Source: Nepenthes gracilis
Taxonomy: Eukaryota; Streptophyta; Magnoliopsida; Caryophyllales; Nepenthaceae
Assembly (NCBI GenBank): GCA_033239525.1
Contig: BSYO01000003.1
Location: forward strand, 24,793,540-24,857,539
Length of the DNA stretch: 64,000 nt
Direction of reading: 5' to 3'
In this document: piece by piece, positions 51,301 through 62,276 of the stretch
Layout of the letters: the number at the start of each line of letters is the position of its first letter
Numbering within the stretch: the first letter of the stretch is position 1
Translations under genes and position numbers: made by a program
Notes under the pieces: model-generated
What the model was told of the DNA's origin: nothing
Seen by the model: only the letters and a program-made list of their open reading frames with translations
Database searches by the model: none

Positions 51301-54300
51301 AATCTTTTCATGATTAAAAGCAGGAGAGGACTTTCTTTGGAAACCCTCATAACTTCAGAAGATCACTAAAAGTTCATATGATTTAATGTCTCCAGAGTTT
51401 CTAGCAACTTTGTTTTAGCAGTATTAACATGGCTAGTTTATTTGTTCAAGAAAAAGCCGACACATTAATTCACAAAGTGAATGTTTACCATGCAGTCTTC
51501 CCTTCAGAATGAAACAAAAACTGAGGAGCCTAGTAATTCCTATTTACCTCTAGCAAATCATCAGCCTGGTTAGCTATGTCATTTAGATTTGCACCCGGAA
51601 GATGGACTTTTGTGCCATTTTGACTTTTAAATTCACCACCACCAGCGGCCACTCGACGCAGCAACTCATGTCTGCTCTCCTTCTGTGGAGTTCTACAAAG
51701 TAGTCCAATCACCTGTACCTAGACATAGAGAAAGAACTTGACTTTTGGAGCTTCTAACTTGACAACCACTACCGATGATTATGAAGATAAGGAAGGAAAT
51801 GATCCTTACATGTGGGGGGCATTTTTTTGTGAGATGGGATAATACAGTCCCCTTGATGACCTCCAAAAGTGACTTGCGCTGACAAGCAACAATCAATCCA
51901 AAATATTATCCCAATTTAAAGGAAAAGAAGAGCTAAAAATCATATTAGTGCTAGTAGCATTTATGAGGGAAGACACAAAACTGAGCTCCAAAATGGTTAT
52001 TAAGAAATCCTTGAGAGTTGAGACACATAGAAGACAAATTAAATGAGTCATGTACAGTCTTCCTATCTTTTATCCTCATCATACTCCCTGATATGAGGAT
52101 TCTATCCAGACAATTTGAACAATTAATATGAAGATACATCAAAATGTGTTGGACCATCTTATACTCCTAACCATTAAAATTGTCAAAATAAAATATTCAT
52201 TCTGGGAATATAGGAGGACTCGAACAACTACTTAATAAGATAGAATCTATGCAGGAATTACTGAAATGTTTTCCGTGCCACCACAATGTGTATCAGCATT
52301 CACCATATATGTACATTGTCGAACAATTAAATATCGTACATTTAAAAGGTAACCCGGTGCATGAAGTTCTCACTATACACGAAGTCTGCAAATGAGTCCA
52401 GCCACTTTGAGTCCATTATACTTAGTCTTAGATTAAATAATAGAGAATTGCTACAACTATAACCCACGACCACTAAGTCACACAATAACGACTCTACCAT
52501 TGCAACAAAACTCTTATTCGCATTGAAGGATTCATTGAATAAATATTGTATTGCAAGGTTGATGTTGTATATACCTTTTTTTTTTTTAAATTTCAGTTAC
52601 AGCAGAATTACCTTCTCTCAATGCTAGTCTCAGGTTAAGTTCTCTCTTACACCTATAAAGGCTCTAAAAAGTGGGAAAGAGGAAAAGAAAGAGGAAATAT
52701 TGTGATTTCCTGTTGCATGAAGTTCTCACTATACACAAAGTCTGCAAAAGGGTCCAGCCACTTTTGAGTCCATTATACTTAGTCTTAGATTAAATAATAG
52801 AGAATTGCTACAACTCGAACCCATGACCACTAAGTCACATGATAACAACTCTACTGTTGCAACAAAACTCTCATTTGCATTGAAGGATTCGTTGAATAAA
52901 TATTGTATTGCAAGGTTGATGTTATATATACTTTTTTTTTTTAATTTCTGTTACAGCAGAATTGCCTTCCCTCAATGCTAGTCTCAGGACAAGTTCTCTC
53001 TTACACCTATAAAGGTTCTAAAAAGTGAGAAAGAGGAAAAGGAGGAGGAAATATTGTGATTTCTAAGGCATACTTTGGTTGGGCATCTTCCTATGAAAGA
53101 ACATGTCTAGTTAAAGAAAAAAGACACTATATTCCGTATATTACGCATTTGTGAGAAGTCCATTAATCCCTGAAAGTAACTTCTGTAAGCTAGTATCTAA
53201 CTTCCCTTACCCAGCGCTGAAGGGGTAGTGTTCATGGGTCCTAAACGTGAAACAATATCAGCAAACCATGTGATTTATTTATCATACAACATCTGTTATT
53301 CTCTTTTACTGATTTCTACTTTCACTTAAAAATATTAATACAAAGGGATAAATAACTCCACCTGTAACTTCAAGGTTTCAGCCTAAAAACCTCCACCCGT
53401 GACTTCAATGTTTCAGTCTAAAAATGAAAACTTACGATCAAAGCTCCTAAGAATGTGCCATTAAAACACTGATGGCCATTACCTCTCAGTGGATCGTTCA
53501 GCATGCCTACATATACTAATGAGCAAAGCCCCATATTTTGTATATAAACCATGATGTTATTATTATAATTTGGGTCTATTTGAAAGTAATTATATGATAA
53601 AAACTTGCAAGAAAATCAAAATTGAGAAACTAGGCTTGGTGCCTGATCCTCGCTAATGCATACTTTGGGCAGAATGTATGAATCCGAGGAACACATCTGG
53701 AGCACTGTACATAGTCTGGGCAGATTGGTTGGTGTCTAATCCGGTGCTCGTGCGCAAATGAGGCTTTGTGCAACACCTGATGTATGTCTGCTGGGCGCTC
53801 GAATGTTGATTCATCTATAAAAGGACATGCACAACATTTTCGGTCATTTTGTGGGAGAAAAAGAAAGAAAAGAGAGGGAGAACAGGAGAAGAAGAAGGAA
53901 AGGAAGAAGAAGAGGAGGAGAGAGAAAACAACGGAAGGAGATTTTGGAGCATTTAAGAGTCAAATTTGGCAGATTAGAAGGTTAAGACAAGTATTTCTAA
54001 ACCCAATTTTTTATCTATTTCATATTTCCTCTAGTTTTGTTTACATCCTTTGCTTTGAGTTACATGCGTGTAATCCTTTATCATCCCCTTTTTAAATATT
54101 ATTGCATGCATGTAATTTTTACCGAAGGTTTTAATGTTTTACTTTGGTTTTATCAAATATTTGAAGAATTTGTTTATTTTGAACAAAATGAGTATATATT
54201 TGAAATATTATGTTCATGTATGAAAATGTTTGCAAAGATAAAGTCGTGAAAGTTTGCATTTAGGGCTTGCATGTGATAGTTCATAGATGTGTTTTGAATC

Positions 54301-57300
54301 GGGTTCTATTTTATTATTTGATTGACATTTATACTTTTCCATAGGGTAAAAAGTTTTGTATTTATATTTTCTCAAAGTAGAAGTTTTATACTTTTTCAAC
54401 AGAAGGGAAAAGTTTTAAACATTTGTTATAGAATCTCTCAATTAGGTATTTTTGTTGAGAACCATTGTAAAAAATTGATCGAAACTAATATATTTAAATA
54501 TCCTAACATATTTAAATAGACTTGGGGATTGTACCTATCATATACGAGTGACAAAAAAAAGTGATGTTTGACCCCGTCTATAGGAATAAATATATAGACG
54601 ACCCACCTACGGGTCTAAATAGTAGTGATTACGCCTCAGGTTACCAGAAGTACATGTAATCATTCCTCAAAGTTGATCTTTTGATCATTGATACTCAGAT
54701 TTTAACATGTTTTGAATTTTTTAGATTTGTACCTATATCTGATTTGATATTTAAAATGTCATACTTTTGAAATTTGTAGGCTTTGATCGTTATTCAAATT
54801 TATCTAAATTTGGATTGGATTTTGAGCCTCAATATTTATGATATCGGTCTTTTGGATCATTTCATAAATTTGAATATTTGGTATTCATATTTAGATTAGA
54901 ATTTGACAGATTTGGATATTTGACGATTACCCATCCGATATTTGAAATGTTTGACTTATATTGGATTTTTATACACGTTTTATTATTTTTGCTCATTTGT
55001 TCTAATTTATTTGACTAGTATTTTTTACTATATATATATTGATACTTGTTGAGTTTTAGATTCATAATTTTGTCCATGTTTCTAACCCTTTTAGATTAGA
55101 GGCTTGAAAATTTGTAGAACTCGGATAGGAGATATCTAAAGATTTGGTTATTGCATATTGGTATTCAAATTTGCATTTGATTTGTACGTAGATTCATATT
55201 TGACATTTGTTGTATAATTTCATTATCAAAGTCTATTTATATTTGAGATTATTTGTATCAATAGGATTGTTCATGTTTGATATCATAATTGTTGGATATT
55301 TGTTTGATGCTTTTCCTTGCAGGTTTATTTAAATTTTGATTAGGCTTTTATTATATATTTTGGAGACCGAACAGGGGTAGTTTGGTCAAATATTGTATTG
55401 CAAGGTTGATGTTATATATACTTTTTTTTTTTAATTTCAGTTACAGCAGAATTGCCTTCCGTCAATGCTAGTCTCAGGACAAGTTCTCCCTTACAACTAT
55501 AAAGGTTCTAAAAAGTGAGAAAGAGGAAATATTGTGATTTCTAAGGCATACTTTGGTTGGGCATCTTCCTATGAAAGAACATGTCTAGTTAAAGAAAAAA
55601 GACACCATATTCCGTATATTACACATTTGTGAGAAGTCCATTAATCCCTGAAAGTAAAATCTGTAAAGTAGTATCTAACTTCCCTTACCCAGCGCTGAAG
55701 GGGTAGTGTTCATGGGTCCTAAACGTGAAACAATATCAGCAAACTATGTGATTTATTTATCATACAACATCTATTATTCTCTTTTACTGATTTCTACATT
55801 CACTTACAAATATTAATACAAAGGGATAAATAACTCCACCTGTAACTTCAAGGTTTCAGCCCAAAAACCTCCACCCGTGACTTCAATGTTTCAGTCTAAA
55901 AATGAAAAACTTACAATCAAAGCTCCTAAGAATGCGCCATTAAAACACTGATGGCCATTACCTCTCAGTGGATCGTTCAGCGTGCCTACATATACTAATG
56001 AACAAAGCCCCATATTTTGTATATAAACCATGATGTTATTATTATAATTTGGGTCTATTTGAAAATAATTATATGATAAAAACTTGCAAGAAAATCAAAA
56101 TTGAGAAACTAGGCTTGGTGCCTGATCCACGCTAATGCGTACTTTGGGCAGAATGTATGAATCCGAGGAGCACGTCTAGAGCACTGTACATAGTCTGGGC
56201 AGATTGGTTGGCGTCTAATCCGGTGCTCGTGCGCAAATGAGGCTTTGTGCAACACCTGATGTATGCCTGCTGGGCGCTCGAATGTCAATTCGTTTATAAT
56301 AGGGGACATGCACAATATTTTCGGTCATTTTCTGGGAGAAAAAGAAAGAAAAGAAAGGGAGAAGAGGAGAAGAAGAAGGAAAAGAAGACAAGGAGGAGGA
56401 GAGAGAGCAAAGAAAGGAGATTTTGGAGCATTTAAGAGTCAAATTTGGCAGATTAGAAGATTAAGACAAGTATTTCTAAACCCAATCTTTAATCTATTTC
56501 ATATTTCCTCTAGTTTCGTTTACATCCTTTGCTTTGAGTTACATGCGTGTAATCCTTTACCATATCTTTTTTAAATATTATTGCATGCATATAATTTTTA
56601 CTGAAGGTTTTAATGTTTTACTTTGGTTTTATCAAATATTTGAAGAATTTGTTTATTTTGAACAAAATGAGTAAATATTTGAAATATTATGCTCATGTAT
56701 GAAAATGTTTGCAAACATAAAGTCATGAAAGTTTGCATTTAGGGCTTGCATGTGGTAGTTCATATATGTGTTTTGAATCGGGTTCTATTTTATTATTTGA
56801 TTGACATTTATACTTTTCCATAGGGTAAAAAGTTTTGTATTTATATTTTCTCGAAGTAGAAGTTTTATACTTTTTCAACAGAAGGGAAAAGTTTTAGACA
56901 TTTGTTATAGAATCTCTCAATTATGTGTTTTTGTTGAGAACTATTGTAAAAAATTGATCAAAACTAATATATTTGAATATCCTAATATATTTAAATAGAC
57001 TTGAGGATTGTACCTATCACCTACGAGTGACAAAAAAAAGTGATATTCGACCCCGTCTATAGGGAGAAATATATAGACGACCCACCTACGGGTCTAAATA
57101 GTAGCGATTACGCCTCAGGTTACCGGAAGTACATGTAATCATTCCTCAAAGTTGATCTTTTGAACATTGGTTCTCAGATGTTAACATATTTTAAATTTTT
57201 GAGATTTATACCTATATCTGATTTGATATTTAAAATGTCTAACTTTTGAAATTTATAGGTTTTGATCGTTATTCGAATTTATCTAAATTTGGATTGGATT

Positions 57301-60035
57301 TTGAGCCTTAATATTTCTGATATCGGTCTTTTGGATGATTTCGTAAATTTGAATATTTGGTATTCATATTTAGATTAGAATTTGGCAGATTTGGATATTT
57401 GACAATTACCCATTCGATATTTGAAACGTTTGACTTATATTGGATTTTTATACACGTGTTATTATTTTTGCTCATTCGTTCTAATTTATTTGACTAGTAT
57501 TTGTTACTATATATATGTTGATACTTGTTGAGTTTTAAATTCATAATTTTGTCCATGTTTCTAACCCTTTCAGATTAGAGGCTTGAAAATTTGTAGGACT
57601 CGAATAGGAGATATCTAAAGATTTGGTTATTGCATATTGGTATTCAAATTTGCATTTGATTTCTATGTTGATTCATATTTGACATTTGTTGTATAATTTC
57701 ATTATCACAGTCTATTTATATTTGGGATTATCTGTATCAATAGGATTGTTCAAGTTTGATATCATAATTGTTGGATATTTGTCTGACGCTTTTCCTTGCG
57801 GGTTTATTCAAATTTTGATTAGGCTTTTATTATATATTTTGGAGACCGAACAGGGGTAGTTCGGTCAAATATTGTGTGCGCTGTAATTTGGGAACTTTCT
57901 TTCGTAAAAAAAATAAAAGAAAAGAAATCCGGTTTGGGAACATGACAGCTTTAACACAGGTTTTCACTTAGCACTGTCTGATACTAAAAAATAGACATCA
58001 AAGTTGAAAACATCTCAAGCAGAGATAATAGGATAAATATCTCATTATTACCATGAGCAGTGTTATAAAGTTTAACAGCAAACTACTAAACAATCTTAAA
58101 GCCCAGGTCAATGCCAGCAGAATAACAAGGTAGCAGTAATTATCACTAGAATTGACAGATATATGAAAACCATAAGAGGAAAAGTAGATCTTCTTCCGAA
58201 TGTGAAGTTTGAATGGGATAAGTGAATTTTCAAGAACATGGAGAGGAGGGCATCTGCATTAACTACCTTGTCATCCTCATCCTTCTCAGCCAGTTGGATC
58301 ATGTAATCCAAAGCCATCATAAACCCTGATTCCATCTGATCGACTCTTTTCCCAATAACTCCTTGTGCAGCCAACTCAACTGCTACCACTTCAGAAGCTT
58401 CATCCATGTTCATGTCTTCTAACTGTTGCCATATTGAGAGCTTAAGCATAGGGGGATCATTTTAGAAAATAAAGCAAGGCACACATAAATAAATGTAACA
58501 AGAGTACTAATAGTTTGCAACTTCTAGCTTGCTTCAATAGCACAAGATACAGCTAAAGGAGTATTCAAGCCTAGAGTGATTTATTTGTTGTTTTATGGAT
58601 TGAATATAGCACACATACCAAATGAGGAATTCAAGTTTCTTCTAATACATTTCTTAAAGGTCAGCTGGTGCTTGAGAATGTTCCCGATAAAGCTCTAAAG
58701 GCAAAGCATGTGAACTGACATCCATTTTGATCTTGGCAACTTGACGAAAAGAAGAAATTCACAGAAATTTTATTCAAAAGTTGTTTTTGAATTGTATTTT
58801 CCTGCAAACTTTTTTTGGATAACATAGACTCTCCTCTCTCACTCTTATCATCCTATAGGAGGGGTTAGATCAAACTCTGGTCTGTGGCCTTAACTCAAAA
58901 AATCATGGACTAGGTACAAGAAAGACGTCCAGCAAAAGAATCAAACATATAAACACAAACACAATTATGCACCCCAAGTTCCATTGCAGAATATGCTAAC
59001 GGATGGGGGTTAAACTTTTATTTTCTATCAAATATTCCAGGATATAAATAATGCTGAGGTTGCTCAATATGTATCAAAAACTTCCTGTCCAAGAAGTGTC
59101 CCAAATCATGTGACATAATACAAAGTTGTTTGTGCAAATAATGAGTTGACCTTAGTGACATTTGAATAGGTTTGGAATAGAATCAAGCCATTCAGGACAC
59201 TTTCCAGACAAATAATTTTCTGCATATAGAGAGTAACCCACAGAGGATAGATCCAGCATTATTAGTAAAGGCAAGAAACTACACCTGCTATGTCATCAAC
59301 GGTAGCTTCATACAATTAAAACCCAGCGCACTTTATCAAACTATCATAGCAAGTTATAGGGCTAGGGTTTAGGGTTTAAGATTACAGATATGTACAAACA
59401 CATTTTTGCATTTTTTTAAGACCGCAATAATGCAAGGTTCCTTAATCAGTAACATTAGAATTCCCAAATCGCAAATCAGTTGAAAACTTCAACAGTTAAC
59501 TACACAGCGATATAAACAACTTTCGTCATGAATTTCTTGCAAAAGCAAAAAATAAAACGAAGTTGATCGGGAGGTCCAAAGGCAGAAACGAGGAGAACCG
59601 CTAATTCATAACTTAATACAAATTAAATCCAAATACTATTTCCAATAAACTGAGAAAATTAAACAGAAAGATTGTGGAGGGTGAGGAACTTACAAGAGTG
59701 ATCATTTCCTCAAGAACAGAAGTGACCTGTTCTCCACCCTTGATGATGGCTTCGTATTCTGAGGTGTCCAGTTTTTGGTTCAATTGTTCATGGATTTCGG
59801 ATGGACCATCTTTAATTGAAAAACCGGAATCTGTATAGCCTCCACCAACTTCATAGCTAGTACAAAAATATGGGAAATTTTTCATCCTCTTTCCGGAATG
59901 CTTCTCTACTTGCCAATCCTTCTGTGGTTGAAAGACGCTGTGAAAAAATGGGGAGGAAGTCGCTGGTGTAAAGGGAAATGAGCGAGTAGAGAGAAATTTA
60001 TTAGAAAAAATTGATGGACAGGTAGACGAAGCCAT
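48347..60035 (-). CDS. Predicted chloroplast protein of unknown function, At4g37920-like, eight exons
   Basis: Eight exons join in phase 0 throughout, in coding order: 60035-59694, 58422-58267, 51878-51810, 51718-51548, 50660-50526, 49941-49756, 48991-48932, 48391-48347 (stop TGA). Total 1,164 nt, 387 residues. All introns are GT-AG. The chosen start gives MASSTCPSIFSNKFLSTRSF, a Ser/Thr/Phe-rich N-terminus with few acids that looks like a plastid transit peptide; an upstream in-frame ATG at 60,098 lacks this property and lies only 14 nt from the tRNA gene. Recognisable stretches are KKCPPHVQVIGLLCRTPQKE (exons 3/4), LIREEARNMMGGGILDERND (exon 5) and GGIYAGNVSGITAQHLEW (exon 7). I recall this as the plant family of uncharacterised chloroplast protein At4g37920, which has no known activity. 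Intron 2 is 6.4 kb and full of repeats. Exon 5 is bounded by the phase-compatible acceptor at 50,661; other acceptors are possible. Confidence 0.85.
50107..50460. repeat. Diverged tandem repeat in intron 4, about 218-bp offset
   Basis: Two related units (about 50,107-50,240 and 50,325-50,460) share AAGGATTT, GGACTAGGATT-like sequence, AAATGTGTT/AAATCTGTT blocks and a GGGAAT...GAGGATCTC end. A third, weaker relative lies in intron 2 at about 52,080-52,215 (ending GGGAATATAGGAGGA). This is probably a short interspersed non-coding repeat. Confidence 0.5.
50733..50945. repeat. 73-bp minisatellite in intron 4, about 2.9 units
   Basis: Units start at 50,733, 50,806 and 50,879 with AGCTCA/AGCTGA followed by a TTTTTTAAAGAAC-like block, then GGATATATGCTAT-like and CATATGAA motifs. 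The period of 73 bp is exact by coordinate. It is entirely intronic. Confidence 0.9.
52359..53065. repeat. 356-bp tandem duplication in intron 2
   Basis: Units start at 52,359 and 52,715 with GCATGAAGTTCTCACTATAC and run in parallel to a GAGGAAATATTGTGATTTC end. The last third of this unit is present a third time from 55,388, because it is also part of the larger duplication. Confidence 0.9.
52898..55387. repeat. Large tandem duplication in intron 2, unit 1
   Basis: First unit of a roughly 2.49-kb tandem duplication (second unit 55,388-57,872). It consists of intron sequence (52,898 to about 53,637) followed by an LTR-like element (about 53,638-55,387). The duplicated unit begins just after AAATATTGT at 52,889-52,897, and the same nine bases occur at the end of the second LTR copy (57,867-57,875), so the endpoints share microhomology. 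Confidence 0.9.
53638..55387 (+). repeat. Solo-LTR-like element, copy A
   Basis: The element runs from TGGTGCCTGATCC to GGGGTAGTTTGGTCA, giving TG...CA ends. It has a TATA box (TATAAAA, 53,816-53,822), then a GA-rich leader (53,855-53,945), and the blocks CGACCCACCTACGGGTC and ACGCCTCAGGTTACC (about 54,600-54,645), which I associate with plant gypsy LTRs. There is no internal retrotransposon coding region and no obvious target-site duplication, so the precise ends remain uncertain. It lies in sense orientation opposite to the host gene. Confidence 0.6.
55388..57872. repeat. Large tandem duplication in intron 2, unit 2
   Basis: Second unit, matching 52,898-55,387 with scattered single-base and short indel differences. 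The presence of both the intron flank and the LTR in each unit shows that the pair arose by tandem duplication of the locus, not as the two LTRs of one retrotransposon. Confidence 0.9.
56117..57866 (+). repeat. Solo-LTR-like element, copy B
   Basis: Duplicate of copy A with the same landmarks: TGGTGCCTGATCC start, a GA-rich leader (about 56,335-56,415), CGACCCACCTACGGGTC (about 57,077) and GGGGTAGTTCGGTCA end. The TATA region is mutated relative to copy A (TTTATAATAGG, near 56,294). Confidence 0.6.
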
Positions 60036-60091
60036 GATAATGGGCTGGAAGAGAGATGGAGGGGAAGGAAAGATAATAAGGGCTCGGGATG

Positions 60092-60095
60092 AAAA
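60092..60095 (-). terminator. RNA polymerase III terminator of the tRNA-Lys gene
   Basis: A TTTT run on the minus strand, 16 nt downstream of the tRNA 3' end, is the usual pol III stop signal. It overlaps the region between the tRNA and the first ATGs of the downstream protein gene. Confidence 0.5.
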
Positions 60096-60111
60096 CAAAC
60101 GAAGGACAAAG

Positions 60112-60184
60112 CGCCGTCTGTGGGAATCGAACCCACGACCACATGGTTAAAAGCCATGCGCTCTACCGGCTGAGCTAAGACGGC
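60112..60184 (-). tRNA. tRNA-Lys (anticodon UUU)
   Basis: 73-nt gene without intron. The acceptor stem GCCGTCT pairs with AGACGGC, the anticodon loop is CTTTTAA giving anticodon UUU (lysine), and the T arm contains GTGGGTTCGATTCCCAC. Internal promoter elements are intact: A box TAGCTCAGCCGG (60,166-60,177) and B box GGTTCGATTCC (60,123-60,133). CCA is not encoded, as expected for a nuclear gene. It lies 76 bp upstream of, and on the same strand as, the chloroplast-protein start codon. Confidence 0.97.
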
Positions 60185-60885
60185 TTGGTTAGCTTTACGC
60201 GTTGATTTAGAAAGATATTAATTTAATAAATCTTATCCTAATTGCAACCCCTTCGACCATGAATTTTGAAGTTTATTATTTAAAAAAAATTTTAAATATA
60301 AAATCTAATTATAAAAAAATTAAAAAAAACATAACAATTTAAATAATAATTTTTTCAGTTTTAATATCATCATATGGATCTCCTTATCTTTTGGAACAAG
60401 CGTTGAACTATTAAAAGTTGATGATGATCAAAGATTTGAGAAGTTGAAACATTTAACAAATGAATGTGAAATCTTCATTTACTTTATATTATTTTTTAAA
60501 ATAATTATTTTTTCCATAAAAATGATTTAATATCCATTAATAAAAAATATTTATGTATTATTTTAACATTAAATTTGGGAGCTCTAGCAAGTGTTTATCC
60601 ATTATTTTTTTTTCCCTACCCGTGCATTTATATGTATTTAGATAATAATCATATGACCCAATAAATTGGTTTTATCTACATGATTTTTACTCTTAATTGC
60701 TAAATAAACATTTTTGAGAAATATGATAAGATCTTAAATATAACTATCAAATTATTGTCATGTAATTTACAGGTAACAAAATTGAATTATAAAACCAAAC
60801 ACATATTGGTGCACACATATATTTAAAGTTAATTGAAAATTTTTCTAAACATTAAAAATATCATAAGTTCTGCACGTTGATAGAA
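60185..60885. other. AT-rich spacer, no gene seen
   Basis: AT-rich intergenic DNA between the tRNA-Lys gene and an LTR remnant. No feature can be supported. Confidence 0.5.
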
Positions 60886-60889
60886 TGAT

Positions 60890-61680
60890 CAAAATGGGCT
60901 GTCCCTAAAGGATAGTCAGCCCAAAAGAAGTACGGCCCATCAACCCAAATGATAGTCAATGTCTCGGTTGATCAGAGGGATCCTCAATCAGCTGGATGTG
61001 GCCGCAACCAAATAGGGCCCAAGCTGGACGGCCCACAATTCCATTCCTACGCAAGAGAGATTACCTATCTTAACCGATCAAAATCCCAAATATTTCTTTG
61101 GATCACGGTCTTCTTAGAAAATAAAGCCCTCAATTCAACGCATCTCTTATGATGAAAACTCCAATATTTACCATGTACAATATCTCTACAAGGAAAAAAA
61201 AAATCCCCTCAACCAATCATAGTTGCCATGAATGGTACTAGCAACCTCTCACTGGTTGAAAAAGAATACTTTTCAGGTAATTGGTAGCCAATCTTGTTAC
61301 TCAAGCGAAATTGGAAGGTTCCAGGGTTATAAAAAGGCCCTCAAAATAGACTACAGATGCATGCTCTCCTCCGTACTCAAATTAATACTAATGATCCCAC
61401 TCAGAAGAGTCCACGAGCGTAGTTCTCCATTACCATCGCTTGCTCTCTGCTAATCCAATATCCTAAAAACCCCTTGACAATTCTCCATAATGCAAAAGTT
61501 GCTTTCCACAAGTGCACAACCATAAAAAGCCGCTTCACATTAGGCGCCACCTCCGAATCAGACTTACAAATCTCCCTTCTCCAAACTAATTCCTATAAAT
61601 TCTATCATTATATTCTTCATTTCGGAAGAATGATTACTTATTTGAGCGTTGAATAGTAAATTAGAGAGTGAGTTTCGTTA
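60890..61680 (+). repeat. Ty3/gypsy-like LTR remnant
   Basis: Less AT-rich than its surroundings, with LTR-type order: a possible TGTCCCTAAAGG start (about 60,899), GGCCC-rich U3, a TATA box (TATAAAAAGG, 61,328-61,337), a C-rich leader, and an ACTTATTTGAGCGTTGAA block (about 61,635) equivalent to the ACTTGAGCGTTAGAG block of the LTR near 6,200. Small open frames inside it are not genes. No internal retrotransposon region follows. Confidence 0.55.
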
Positions 61681-62156
61681 TTTTTCTTTGACGTCTTATA
61701 TCATATTATGGTATGTAGAATTCAAACTAAGGAGTATGGAGATCATGGTCCATTTTCGCTCGAATCAAAGATCTAATTGCACCCAAATCTATCGACGACT
61801 CGGATTCAGAATACATGAGCCAATGAGTTGTTAATTTTTTAAGAAATACAATATAATTTGTTTATTACATAATAAACAAACAAACTCTAACTCCAGCCCA
61901 ACTTCACGAGTCAAGCACAAATCTATTAATTTTGTTTATTAAGCGGATCCTATATCTAAAAATTAAGGCTCAATTTGAAATCATTTATAATATAAATAAA
62001 TAAGTCAGACCAATAATACTATAAACTGTAATTGAAATGGAGGGATACCACCGTAAATTGGAATTGAATGGAGGGCAATAGTTTGAGTCCAAATATTTAA
62101 TGCCATTAAATAATATTTCTGGCTTCTTCGCTTCGAGCCATAAATCCTCGTTCTAG
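61681..62156. other. Spacer and promoter region of the glyoxalase-family gene
   Basis: Mixed-composition sequence without exons. A TTAAATAATA stretch near 62,115 could serve as an AT-rich core promoter, but no clear TATA box is present. The CT-rich leader starts at about 62,157. Confidence 0.4.
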
Positions 62157-62276
62157 CTCCGACATACGTTTCTCTCAGCTCAGTCGCAGCTCTCTCCTTC
62201 GTCCTCCCCCGTCCGTCTCTCTCATAGGGTCAGGGTTCTCTCTGTTCACATTTCCGTTAGTTCAACCGAACAAACG
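62157..62276 (+). promoter_or_regulatory. CT-rich 5' leader of the glyoxalase-family gene
   Basis: Pyrimidine-rich sequence (CTCTCTCCTTCGTCCTCCCC and similar) immediately before the ATG, typical of plant 5' untranslated leaders. The transcription start is not visible. Confidence 0.5.

Noticed and set aside
56247..56574. Lys/Glu-rich open frames in the LTR leader regions (also 53,784-54,095)
   Set aside because: They arise from GA-rich leader sequence, are not maintained as one frame between copies, and overlap the LTR.
53638..57866. Two LTR-like copies as the 5' and 3' LTRs of one retrotransposon
   Set aside because: The sequence between them (55,388-56,116) duplicates the intron flank 52,898-53,637 and contains no retrotransposon genes, so tandem duplication explains the pair.
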